A stretch of DNA of 28,076 nt from Gammaproteobacteria bacterium. Lineage in GTDB: Bacteria; Pseudomonadota; Gammaproteobacteria; Natronospirales; REEB76. Below the pieces are notes generated by a model, which was given only the letters and a program-made list of their open reading frames with translations, was not told the DNA's origin and did not search any database. Of the stretch, positions 15,625 through 22,804 are shown one piece after another. The stretch covers positions 1 to 28,076 of the forward strand of contig DAHVFI010000073.1 in NCBI GenBank assembly GCA_027317045.1, in the 5' to 3' direction. Position 1 is the stretch's first letter; each line of letters starts with the position of its first letter. The translations under genes were made by a program, and so were the position numbers.

Positions 15625-16686
15625 ATGCGAATCATAAATACCACTACACACATTGCCGGTCTGATAGGCGTAGTGTTGTCAGTGACCTTGGCACCTGTCG
15701 GCGTCGCAGTGCCAGCACAGCTGCCCCTGGTCACTGTGGCAGACGTCCCGCTACCCGGTGGCACAAACCGGTTTGACTACCAGAGCCTGGATGGGGCGGA
15801 GCATCTGCTTTTCATCTCCCACATGGGGGCTGGCCGGGTGGTGGTGTTCAACACCACCACCCGGTCCGTGGTGGCGGATTTGCGGGGCTTTCCTGAAGCC
15901 ACCGGCGTCACGGCGGTGCCCGGCCTACATCGGGTGTTCGTCAGCGTGACCGGTCACTGGTGGGATCAGGCCTTTTTCGGCGGCTCCATTGTCGTACTGA
16001 ACAGCGCCACACTGAAGACGCTGGCCAGAACTCCGGCGGGTACGTTTCCGGATGGCAGCGCCTATGTGCCGGCGGTGAAGCGGCTGTTCGTGTCGGACGA
16101 GTCGGGTCGGACCGAAACGGTTATTGATATCATCACAAACCGTCGCATCGCCACTATCTCATTGGGCGGTGAAGCGGGCATGACTGTCTATGATCCAGTT
16201 ACGCGACGCGTTTACGTGAATGTGCAAACCCTTGACGAACTGCTGGCCATTGACCCAGTGACCGAGCAGATCGTGGCCCGGTATCCACTGCCGGCGGCCT
16301 GTCACCACAATCACGGTCTGCTGCTCGACGTTCCGGCACGGCTGGCTTTTATCGCTTGCGATCACAATGCGCGGCTCCTAGTCATGAGCCTTCACACCAT
16401 GCAGGTGACCGCAGTCCATCGTGTCGGACGTGATCCCGATGTCTTGGCCCTAGACCTTCAGAGAAAGCGATTGTATGTTGCCAGCGAGAGTGGGATTATC
16501 TCAGTGTTTCATATCACCAAGGATGGATTGCGCAAGCTCGGGCAGGGATATGTCGGTGATGATGCCCATTCCATTGCGGTCGACCCGGTGACAGGACTGG
16601 CTTATCTTCCCATTGAAAATTTTCATGGCAAACCTGTCCTGAAAATCGTGCGCTATCAGATCACTGGTGCCGCTGGCGGTAGCTGA
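15625..16686 (+). CDS. Periplasmic YVTN/YncE-like beta-propeller protein
   Basis: The 353-residue product has an N-terminal signal peptide (IAGLIGVVLSVTLAPVGVAVPA) and then repeated blades of the form RRVYVNVQTLDELLAIDPVTE and KRLYVASESGIISVFHI, as in YVTN-family propellers. These proteins act as periplasmic binding or scaffold proteins and the substrate is usually unknown. Several His residues cluster in CHHNHG and CDHNAR, which might bind metal (inference). The ATG at 15625 has GGTGGG just upstream; a TTG at 15598 overlapping the cupredoxin stop would add 9 residues but spoils the signal peptide. It is the last gene of the chrB - cupredoxin - propeller run. No terminator was seen after it. 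Confidence 0.78.
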   Translation: MRIINTTTHIAGLIGVVLSVTLAPVGVAVPAQLPLVTVADVPLPGGTNRFDYQSLDGAEHLLFISHMGAGRVVVFNTTTRSVVADLRGFPEATGVTAVPGLHRVFVSVTGHWWDQAFFGGSIVVLNSATLKTLARTPAGTFPDGSAYVPAVKRLFVSDESGRTETVIDIITNRRIATISLGGEAGMTVYDPVTRRVYVNVQTLDELLAIDPVTEQIVARYPLPAACHHNHGLLLDVPARLAFIACDHNARLLVMSLHTMQVTAVHRVGRDPDVLALDLQRKRLYVASESGIISVFHITKDGLRKLGQGYVGDDAHSIAVDPVTGLAYLPIENFHGKPVLKIVRYQITGAAGGS

Positions 16687-16945
16687 CGGTTAGGAACTGA
16701 TCGCCATGAATTCAGTGGTGCTGCACAGCGACATGTAATGCGGATTCCACACGGGCGCAATCGTCAAGTTCTACAGCATAAACACATTCAAATGGCACGG
16801 GAACCCCGGTGGTGTACAACTGAATCCATGCGAATCTTCACATCGGCTGGGGTGGTTTTCCCGATCTTCGCAAGCCCCCGCATTGCAGAATTTGTTAAAA
16901 CGTATACGACTTTTTCTCAGCCATGAAATTCCTCAACACCTGAAT
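16687..16945. other. Intergenic stretch at the right end of the accessory segment
   Basis: These 259 bases lie between the propeller stop and the oxygenase stop. The base composition is less GC-rich than the genes around it. A 62-codon plus-strand frame (16738-16926) exists but has no ribosome site, and I do not recognise it. No tRNA, integrase fragment or clear terminator was found. Confidence 0.4.
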
Positions 16946-17680
16946 TCAAACCTTACGTCCGTGACAATCCCGGAATCGCAGACCGCTGCCACAGGGGCAA
17001 GGCGCATCCGGACCCACAGTCGCTGGCTTGTCATACTGTCCCAGACTTGCGGGCCGCTGGAATTTCCGTTGCATGCTGAGTTTATCGAAGGGGCCGATGC
17101 GCTCGCGCCCATCGAATTTGAAATCGGTGAACTGTCCATGGGCGTCCACGTAATGCAGAAAAGTCTGCACCCAGTATTCGCCGCTAAACGTTTCGCGCCA
17201 GTGGGGCACATCCGCACCGCGATAAATGAGCATATCGCCGGGCATCAGCGACAGTGGCTTGTCCACACCGTCCGCATGCACGCACAGAGGCCACGCAGCC
17301 GGCGCCCTGAATCCCAGTGTCAACGAGGTGCTAATCTCGCAGGAGGGCCGGTCCAGATGCTTTGGCAATATCGCGCCGTTGCCGTAGATGCGCAGGTAGG
17401 AATAACAGGGCAGCAATTCAAGGCCCGTGGCCTGCTCTACCACGGGTTTCAATTCCAGTAACAGCGCTTCGCTGAGTGCATCGGCGTAACGGCCAAGCGC
17501 CACCCGGAACATTTCCTCAGACTGGTAGTAACCCGGCCATTTCTGCTGCAGCAGTGCATAAGTGGCTACCAACCGGGCGCTTTCGGGGCTGACGACCTGC
17601 GGCAACAGCGTATAGCCGCTGCGCCGGAATTGATCCGCGCTGGCGCCAGAAGACGGAGATTGGGTGATGGAGGCACTCAT
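16946..17680 (-). CDS. 2OG-Fe(II) oxygenase with C-terminal SEC-C zinc motif
   Basis: A 244-residue protein with a prolyl-4-hydroxylase-like double-stranded beta-helix. The iron ligands are H108 and D110 (PKHLDRPSCEIS) and H160 (DVPHWRETF), with conserved YLRIYGNGAILPKH before them. The C-terminus carries a SEC-C zinc-binding motif: C228, C230, C239, H240 (CPCGSGLRFRDCHG). It probably hydroxylates a protein or small substrate using 2-oxoglutarate and O2; the substrate is unknown. The last codons lie in the right direct repeat, so the end of this gene appears to have been replaced by the inserted segment: it now ends GRKV where the displaced copy at 10262 ends GRN. It lies downstream of panD on the same strand. 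Confidence 0.85.
   Translation of the reverse strand: MSASITQSPSSGASADQFRRSGYTLLPQVVSPESARLVATYALLQQKWPGYYQSEEMFRVALGRYADALSEALLLELKPVVEQATGLELLPCYSYLRIYGNGAILPKHLDRPSCEISTSLTLGFRAPAAWPLCVHADGVDKPLSLMPGDMLIYRGADVPHWRETFSGEYWVQTFLHYVDAHGQFTDFKFDGRERIGPFDKLSMQRKFQRPASLGQYDKPATVGPDAPCPCGSGLRFRDCHGRKV
16958..16990. repeat. Right direct repeat (putative attachment site)
   Basis: This is a 31/33 match to 10271-10303, with a perfect 25-base core at 16962-16986. It falls in the 3' coding end of the oxygenase/SEC-C gene and covers the second half of the zinc motif. The match stops cleanly on both sides. Confidence 0.75.
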
Positions 17681-17757
17681 GGATAATTAGACTGCGAGGG
17701 ATGAATTCAGCTTAACCCTTTGGGCTTTGCAGTCAACCACGACGTGCACCCCACCCT

Positions 17758-17774
17758 CCCGCAAGAGTTGCGGG
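17758..17774 (-). terminator. Hairpin directly after panD (possible terminator or mRNA end)
   Basis: CCCGCAA (17758-17764) and TTGCGGG (17768-17774) form a perfect 7-bp stem with a 3-base loop, 1 base past the panD stop. No U-tract follows on the minus strand, so it may protect the mRNA 3' end rather than terminate efficiently. Confidence 0.35.
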
Positions 17775-17775
17775 C

Positions 17776-18156
17776 TCAAGCGGCCTGGATGGGGATGGCG
17801 TTGGCAGTGCGCGTGATCTGGTTGAGCTCGTCGAGATAAACGAGCCGCGGCCTATAGTTGATGGCTTCGGCGGCGCTCAATTGTGCATAAACACAGACAA
17901 TGATGCGATCGCCGGGTACGGCGCGATGCGCGGCGGCGCCATTCACTGAAATGATACCGCTACCGGCTTCTGCACGAATGGCGTAGGTGGTAAAGCGCTC
18001 ACCGTTACTGACGTTATAAATGTGGAGCTGCTCGTAGTCGAGGATGCCGGCGGCATCCAGCAGATTACCGTCAACGGCACAGGAACCTTCATAATCGACT
18101 TCCGCATGGGTTACGCGGGCGCGGTGCAGTTTGGCTTTAAGCAGGGTGAGTTGCAT
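17776..18156 (-). CDS. panD: PanD, aspartate 1-decarboxylase
   Basis: A pyruvoyl enzyme that makes beta-alanine from L-aspartate for pantothenate. It has 126 residues with the self-cleavage site G24/S25 in YEGSCAVD, which generates the pyruvoyl group on Ser25. Other family motifs are LHIYNVSNGERFTTYAI and GDRIIVCVYA. The ATG at 18156 starts the conserved MQLTLLKAKLHRARVT. It lies 58 bases after the panC stop, last in the panB-panC-panD run, so all three make one pathway unit. It is of the PanM-dependent or self-maturing type; which cannot be decided here. Confidence 0.96.
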   Translation of the reverse strand: MQLTLLKAKLHRARVTHAEVDYEGSCAVDGNLLDAAGILDYEQLHIYNVSNGERFTTYAIRAEAGSGIISVNGAAAHRAVPGDRIIVCVYAQLSAAEAINYRPRLVYLDELNQITRTANAIPIQAA

Positions 18157-18214
18157 GCGGATCAGGAGAGTCTGCGTGATGGTGTGATATTTTACCTTGC
18201 TCCTGTTCGGGTAC

Positions 18215-19090
18215 TCAAGTGCCGACGTGTTCCGATGCGACCGTAGTATGCACTTCGATATTATCGATGAGGCGAGTTTTACCCAGCCAGGCAGCGGCCA
18301 GCACCACGAAATTTCCCGTTACCTCGTCCGGCGTTGCCAAAGTACCGGCTGCACGAATAGCCACATAGTCTGGACGCATACCGACCGCGGAAAGCTTGCG
18401 CACGGCTTCGGATTCGAGCCGCTGGAAATCACGTCTGCCATCGTTCAGCGCCTGCACCAATTTACCGAGCGTACGAAACAGCAGCGGCGCCAGTTCACGT
18501 TCCGAGGCGGTCAGGTATTGATTGCGTGAGCTCATGGCCAGGCCGTCGGCCCCACGCACCGTCGGAACGCCGACGATTTTCACTGGTATGCACAAATCCG
18601 CCACCAAGCGGCGAATCACCACCAACTGTTGGTAATCCTTTTCACCGAACAATGCCACATCCGGTTGCACCATATTAAATAGTTTGACGACTATCGTGGC
18701 CATACCGGCAAAATGTCCGGGCCGGAACTTACCGTCCAGGATTGAGGCGAGTCCCGGAACCTCGACGCGTGTAATCTTCTCCCAGTCACAGGCGTACATC
18801 TCATCCAACGATGGCGCGAACAGCAGATCTACCCCAGCTGCAGCCAGTTGGATTTTATCGGCCTCCAAGGTGCGCGGGTAATTCTTGAAATCCTCGTTGG
18901 GACCGAACTGCAAAGGATTAACAAAAATGCTTACTGCCACACGCTCGGCAAATTCGTGGGCGCGTTCCACCAGGTGCAGATGCCCGGCATGCAGATTCCC
19001 CATGGTGGGCACAAACGCGATTCTCTGGCCGGTGATGCGCCAGTGTTTGACGTAGTCGCGAAGTTCAATAATGCCGTGTAACGTCAACAT
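18215..19090 (-). CDS. panC: PanC, pantothenate synthetase
   Basis: PanC joins pantoate and beta-alanine using ATP. The HIGH-like ATP motif is PTMGNLHAGHLHLV (about 28-41), followed by FVNPLQFGPNEDFKNYPRT, GEKDYQQL and the KMSKS-equivalent MSSRNQYL. The longest frame opens at 19162 inside panB, but the ATG at 19090 (MLTLHGIIELRDYV) gives the normal 291-residue protein and leaves 34 bases after the panB stop, so I use that start. It is flanked by panB and panD. Confidence 0.95.
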   Translation of the reverse strand: MLTLHGIIELRDYVKHWRITGQRIAFVPTMGNLHAGHLHLVERAHEFAERVAVSIFVNPLQFGPNEDFKNYPRTLEADKIQLAAAGVDLLFAPSLDEMYACDWEKITRVEVPGLASILDGKFRPGHFAGMATIVVKLFNMVQPDVALFGEKDYQQLVVIRRLVADLCIPVKIVGVPTVRGADGLAMSSRNQYLTASERELAPLLFRTLGKLVQALNDGRRDFQRLESEAVRKLSAVGMRPDYVAIRAAGTLATPDEVTGNFVVLAAAWLGKTRLIDNIEVHTTVASEHVGT

Positions 19091-19124
19091 GGCTTGTGCT
19101 TGGCGGAATGCAGGATCACCCGAA

Positions 19125-19952
19125 TCAGTCGAAACTGTGCTCAAGCGCGGGGTAACTGCCATCCCGCACCGCCTTCACATACGCCTCCACAGCGGTGCGT
19201 GGACCACCGGCACCTTCCATGAAATTACGCGCGAACCTGGGGCGTCGCCCCGGAGTGATATCCAGCATGTCGTACAGCACCAGGATCTGGCCGTCCACCT
19301 CGCCCCCCGCACCGATACCGATGACCGGCACCTTCACCTTGGCGGTGATTTCGGCGGCCAGCTTCCGCGGGACCAGCTCCAGCAGGATGATGTCAGCCCC
19401 GGCCTTTTCCAGCAGCAGCGCATCTTTCAACATCTTGCGTGCCGCCGTTTTACCGCGCCCCTGCACCTTGAAGCCGCCTAACTTGTGTACATTCTGGGGA
19501 CGCAGGCCCAGATGCGCGCATACCGGCACCCCGTTTTTGTTGAGGTAACGCACGATTTCCGCCTGGTGACCGCTGCCCTCCAGCTTCACCATCTGCGCCC
19601 CACCCTCCTGCATGAGGCGCGCCGCATTGTTAAGCGCGATCTCCGGCGTCGGATAGCTCATGAACGGCATATCCACCATGAAGAATGCACGCTTGAGGCC
19701 GCGTTCCACCAGCCGGCTGTGATACACCATATCATCCATGGTCACGGGCACGGTGGTGGCATGACCCTGGATGACATTGCCCAGGGAGTCGCCGACCAGC
19801 ACCAGGTCCACGCCGGCATTGTCCAGCAACGCCCCGAAACTCGCGTCATAGGCGGTTAGGCAAGCGATTTTTTCGCCCGCCGACTTCATTTTCACCAGCG
19901 TCGCCAATGTGAACTTTTCGGCCTGGCTGCGGTTTTCAGGTTGGGTGTACAT
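19125..19952 (-). CDS. panB: PanB, 3-methyl-2-oxobutanoate hydroxymethyltransferase
   Basis: PanB makes ketopantoate from alpha-ketoisovalerate and methylene-tetrahydrofolate, the first committed step to pantothenate. The 275-residue TIM-barrel protein shows LTAYDASFGALLDNAGVDLVLVGDSLGNVIQGH (Mg2+ and substrate region) and VIGIGAGGEVDGQILV. GGAG lies 5 bases before the ATG at 19952. A 210-base gap precedes it, holding copy 2 of the dispersed element, so panB may have its own promoter or leader. No panE is present in the window. Confidence 0.96.
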   Translation of the reverse strand: MYTQPENRSQAEKFTLATLVKMKSAGEKIACLTAYDASFGALLDNAGVDLVLVGDSLGNVIQGHATTVPVTMDDMVYHSRLVERGLKRAFFMVDMPFMSYPTPEIALNNAARLMQEGGAQMVKLEGSGHQAEIVRYLNKNGVPVCAHLGLRPQNVHKLGGFKVQGRGKTAARKMLKDALLLEKAGADIILLELVPRKLAAEITAKVKVPVIGIGAGGEVDGQILVLYDMLDITPGRRPRFARNFMEGAGGPRTAVEAYVKAVRDGSYPALEHSFD

Positions 19953-20033
19953 GCAAACTCCGTCTCACCTGGCATCAGCATGGCGGGCAGCCGCTTAAAC
20001 ATCAAGCTCCAGCGGATTCTTGGAACAGACCGG

Positions 20034-20112
20034 CTTGGCCTTTGCCACCCCCCAAACCGAAAATGTGATTTCCGGTTTTCCCCATTTTTCAATCAGTTAG
20101 CCCGATTGAAAA
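20034..20112. repeat. Dispersed intergenic element, copy 2 (kinase-panB gap)
   Basis: Bases 20034-20096 are the partner of 1047-1109 (46/63 identical, no gaps). The hairpin here is a perfect 9-bp stem: TTTTCAATC (20086-20094) with GATTGAAAA (20104-20112). It lies in the 210-base gap between the kinase stop and the panB start. On the minus strand the hairpin comes first and the conserved body lies between it and panB, the same order as at hflK. Confidence 0.55.
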
Positions 20113-20162
20113 GCATGAGCACCTGCATGTGCCCTTCCCGCGGGCTGTCGTTCAATTAGTTG

Positions 20163-20807
20163 TTAGCCCTTGCCGGGATTGAAGTAGTGGCGGCCGCTCT
20201 TGACGCGGCTGATTTCCTTTACCAGCAGCCCATAGTCCTCTTCGCTGTCCACAGGATTTATGTCAGCGGCATTCACGATCAACAGGGGCGAGCGGTTGTA
20301 ATAATGAAAGAAATGCGCGTACGCACCGGCGACGCGCTCAAGATAATCCCGCTGGATGAATTGTTCATAACCAACGCCCCGGTGGACGACGCGCCGCATG
20401 AGAACTTCCACCGGTGCCTGCAAATACACCACCATATCCGGCAGCGGTGAATCCAGTGTCAGATGCAGATAGACCTGTTCATAGAGCCCTAATTCATCAT
20501 CATCGAGATTGAGTTGCGCGAATAACCGGTCCTTCTCGAGCATGAAATCCGCCACCCGCAGGGGTGTGAAAATGTCGCCTTGACGCAGCTGCTGCAATTG
20601 GCGTGCGCGCTGGAACAGGAATGACAACTGCGTCGGCAGCGCGGCGTTCCTGGGGTCGCGGTAAAAGCGTTCCAGAAACGGGTTATCCTCAGCGCGTTCC
20701 AGTAACGGCTCGCCGCCGAAGGTTTGAGCCAGGCGCTGGGCAAGACTGGTCTTGCCAACGCCGATGGGACCTTCCACCACCAGGTAGCGGGGTTGGGGTT
20801 CACTCAT
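20163..20807 (-). CDS. Deoxynucleoside kinase (deoxyadenosine/deoxyguanosine kinase family)
   Basis: A 214-residue P-loop kinase that phosphorylates deoxynucleosides for salvage. The Walker A is GPIGVGKTSLAQRLA (residues 14-28), followed by EDNPFLERFY and ADFMLEKDRLFAQLNLD, the substrate-binding segments of this family, and a lid region with RVVHRGVGYEQFIQRDYL. The ATG at 20807 overlaps the folK stop by 8 bases, implying coupled translation. It sits between folK and panB, where E. coli has no such gene. The base preference (dA, dG or dC) cannot be told from sequence. Confidence 0.88.
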   Translation of the reverse strand: MSEPQPRYLVVEGPIGVGKTSLAQRLAQTFGGEPLLERAEDNPFLERFYRDPRNAALPTQLSFLFQRARQLQQLRQGDIFTPLRVADFMLEKDRLFAQLNLDDDELGLYEQVYLHLTLDSPLPDMVVYLQAPVEVLMRRVVHRGVGYEQFIQRDYLERVAGAYAHFFHYYNRSPLLIVNAADINPVDSEEDYGLLVKEISRVKSGRHYFNPGKG

Positions 20808-21309
20808 TCACAGCTTCCTCGTAGCGCTCGATGGGTGGTGTATGACAACGGTCGCGCAACGTCTGTACCGGACCGTGACCGGGAATCACCAGTGCCGGCG
20901 CCAATTCTGCGAGAGGATACAGGACGAAACTGCGCAAATGCACACCCGGATGCGGCAGCGTCAATTCCGGTAACTGCAGACGGATATCGCCGTAAACAAG
21001 GATATCCAGGTCCAGACTGCGTGCACCCCAGCGCCGTTCTCTCATGCGCCAGCGCCCATGCCCCTCCTCCAATTTCCATAAAGAGTGCAGCAATTCCAGT
21101 GGTGCAAGTCCGGTTGCCAGCATCGCTACCGCGTTGATGTAATCCGGTTGATTCTGTGGCCCGAGCGGTCGGCTCTTATAAAGATGTGAGTGCGCCAGCA
21201 AACGGGTCCGGGGCAGGACAACCAGTTCCATGAGGGCGCGCTGTATTTGCCCGGAAGGTCCGTCCAGATTGCTGCCGAGACCGATATACACGGAAACTCC
21301 GGCGCTCAC
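20800..21309 (-). CDS. folK: FolK, 6-hydroxymethyl-7,8-dihydropterin pyrophosphokinase
   Basis: FolK activates the pterin for folate synthesis by transferring pyrophosphate from ATP. The family signatures are YIGLGSNL at the N-terminus, SRPLGPQNQPDYINAV, and RRWGARSLDLDILVYGD, which contains the metal-binding Asp pair, then LPHPGVHLRSFVLYPLAELAP. Start choice is uncertain: GTG at 21309 (169 residues) lies 5 bases after the pcnB stop; GTG at 21291 has GGAG 6 bases upstream and also fits; GTG at 21336 overlaps pcnB. All give a normal enzyme. It is coupled to the downstream kinase by an 8-base overlap. Confidence 0.93.
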   Translation of the reverse strand: MSAGVSVYIGLGSNLDGPSGQIQRALMELVVLPRTRLLAHSHLYKSRPLGPQNQPDYINAVAMLATGLAPLELLHSLWKLEEGHGRWRMRERRWGARSLDLDILVYGDIRLQLPELTLPHPGVHLRSFVLYPLAELAPALVIPGHGPVQTLRDRCHTPPIERYEEAVNE

Positions 21310-21313
21310 GGCA

Positions 21314-22633
21314 TTACGCTGACGGAGAAGTCTCACGGCGCCGCCGTCGGCGTCGCGAACGGCCTCGCTCTCCAGCCGGTGCTGCGTTTAGCAGACTGCT
21401 TTGACCGGCAGCATCGACGTTCTGGAATTCCGTCCACCAGCGGGCCAGCTCCGTATCCACTTCGCCGGCTGCGGCACGCAACATCAGAAAATCATAGGCG
21501 GCGCGGAAACGCGGATGCGCCAGCAGCCGCAACGGACGTTTGCCGTCGCGTTGTGCAAAACGCGGCTGCAGCTGGTAAATCTCGATCATGGGCGTTGCGA
21601 AGCGTCGCGGTAGTGCCACATGGCTGATCTGTTCAGGGAGAATTTCATCGGCGGCACGCCGCAAGGCTTCACCCGGATGCATGCCCTGCGCTTCCAGAAC
21701 CAGCGCCTGCTGGCGTACCGGCTCCCACAACAACGCTGCGAACAGGAACGCAGGCGTGACGGACTTATCCGCATTCACCCGCGCATCAGTGCTGGCGAGC
21801 GCCTCAGCAATGAAGGTGTGAGGGAAGCCCTGTTCTTCGGTATCCAAAATCGCATCCGTGCGCGAAAACAAGCGGGCAAACAGCCCAAAGTGCCGCAAAC
21901 TCTCGAAGGATTGCAGACCAAACCCGTACAGAAATAATTTAAGAATTTCCTCGAACAAGCGCGCCGGCGGGATGCCATCCAGCAGCGTTGAAAGCGCAGA
22001 AATCGGCGCTGCCGTATCCGGGTGGATGCGGAACCCGAGTTTGGCGGCGAACCGCACTGCCCGCAGCATGCGTACCGGATCTTCACGATAGCGGATTTGC
22101 GGCTCGCCGATGAGCCGCAAAGTACCGGCGCGTAAATCCGCAATGCCGTTGACGTAATCCCTGAGGGAAAAATCACGGATGTCGTAATACAACGCGTTGA
22201 CGGTGAAGTCGCGCCGGAAGGCGTCCTGTTCCAGCGTGCCATAGGTGTTGTCGCGCAGGATGCGGCCGCTATCATTGTGAGCACCGCCCACCTCGCGGGC
22301 CGCGTCCTGATTGGCCCGGAAAGTGGCCACCTCGATGATCTCGCCGCCAAACTGCACATGCGCGAGCCGGAAGCGCCGGCCGATGATGCGGCAATTGCGG
22401 AACAGCGCGTGCACCTGCTCCGGACGCGCGTCAGTGGCAATATCAAAATCCTTGGGTTCACGGCCCAGCAGCAAGTCGCGCACACCACCACCAACCAAAT
22501 ACGACTCATAGCCCGCAGTTTTCAGGCGATACAGCACTTTAAGTGCGTTTTCGGAAATCTGGGTCCGCGAGATGTTGTGGTCGGCGCGGGGAACGATATT
22601 GGGAGACAGGGTGGAGGTTTCCTGGAGATTCAC
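21314..22633 (-). CDS. pcnB: PcnB, poly(A) polymerase I
   Basis: A nucleotidyltransferase that adds 3' poly(A) tails and speeds RNA decay. The catalytic core shows YLVGGGVRDLLLGREPKDFDIATDA (the GG-x-R-D and D-x-D features), followed by RRDFTVNALYYD and REDPVRMLRAVRFAAKLGF. At 439 residues the length is normal. The C-terminal tail is strongly basic (seven Arg in a row), as in other PcnB proteins, and probably binds RNA. It starts with GTG at 22633, and IVPRADHNISRTQISENALK just inside agrees with the family N-terminus. It heads the pcnB-folK-kinase-pan run and is divergent from the tRNA-Glu gene. Confidence 0.95.
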   Translation of the reverse strand: MNLQETSTLSPNIVPRADHNISRTQISENALKVLYRLKTAGYESYLVGGGVRDLLLGREPKDFDIATDARPEQVHALFRNCRIIGRRFRLAHVQFGGEIIEVATFRANQDAAREVGGAHNDSGRILRDNTYGTLEQDAFRRDFTVNALYYDIRDFSLRDYVNGIADLRAGTLRLIGEPQIRYREDPVRMLRAVRFAAKLGFRIHPDTAAPISALSTLLDGIPPARLFEEILKLFLYGFGLQSFESLRHFGLFARLFSRTDAILDTEEQGFPHTFIAEALASTDARVNADKSVTPAFLFAALLWEPVRQQALVLEAQGMHPGEALRRAADEILPEQISHVALPRRFATPMIEIYQLQPRFAQRDGKRPLRLLAHPRFRAAYDFLMLRAAAGEVDTELARWWTEFQNVDAAGQSSLLNAAPAGERGRSRRRRRRRETSPSA

Positions 22634-22670
22634 GTGTGATTGTTTGCAGGGGCGCTTCTTGAGGGCGAGC

Positions 22671-22698
22671 TTGAGCTAATCCGGTGCGTCCGTATAAT
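22671..22698 (+). promoter_or_regulatory. Sigma-70 promoter of tRNA-Glu
   Basis: TTGAGC (22671-22676), a 16-base spacer and a consensus TATAAT (22693-22698) lie 21 bases before the tRNA. A start point near 22705 would give a short 5' leader. This is the clearest promoter in the window. Confidence 0.75.
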
Positions 22699-22718
22699 AC
22701 CACTCCCTTTGTACCCAA

Positions 22719-22794
22719 GCTCCCTTCGTCTAGAGGCCTAGGACGGAGCCCTCTCAAGGCTTAAACACCGGTTCGAATCCGGTAGGGAGCGCCA
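22719..22794 (+). tRNA. tRNA-Glu, anticodon CTC
   Basis: The 76-base cloverleaf has acceptor GCTCCCT/AGGGAGC (22719-22725 and 22784-22790), D-arm GTCTAGAGGCCTAGGAC, anticodon stem GAGCC/GGCTT with loop CTCTCAA (anticodon CTC at 22753-22755, reading GAG), T-arm CCGGTTCGAATCCGG, discriminator G and encoded CCA. It closely resembles E. coli tRNA-Glu apart from the CTC anticodon; a separate TTC isoacceptor is expected elsewhere. Confidence 0.97.
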
Positions 22795-22804
22795 GTTTGC
22801 GGGA

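Larger units (their letters stand above)
10271..16990. mobile_element. Putative 6.7-kb genomic island inserted in a gene 3' end
   Basis: The segment is bounded by 33-bp direct repeats (31/33 identical). The right copy forms the 3' end of the oxygenase/SEC-C gene and the left copy is an orphan tail with its own stop codon. This geometry fits site-specific integration in a gene end with frame restoration. Inside are six genes unrelated to the surrounding housekeeping operons (outer-membrane barrel, cytochrome b, ChrA, ChrB, cupredoxin, beta-propeller). No integrase, transposase or terminal inverted repeat was found inside, so the enzyme would have acted in trans or been lost. Without the insert, queG and the oxygenase gene would be convergent about 120 bases apart. 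Boundaries are inferred only from the repeats. Confidence 0.6.

Noticed and set aside
16738..16926. 62-codon plus-strand frame near the right repeat, considered as an integrase or transposase remnant
   Set aside because: No recognisable motif and no ribosome site; not enough to call a pseudogene.
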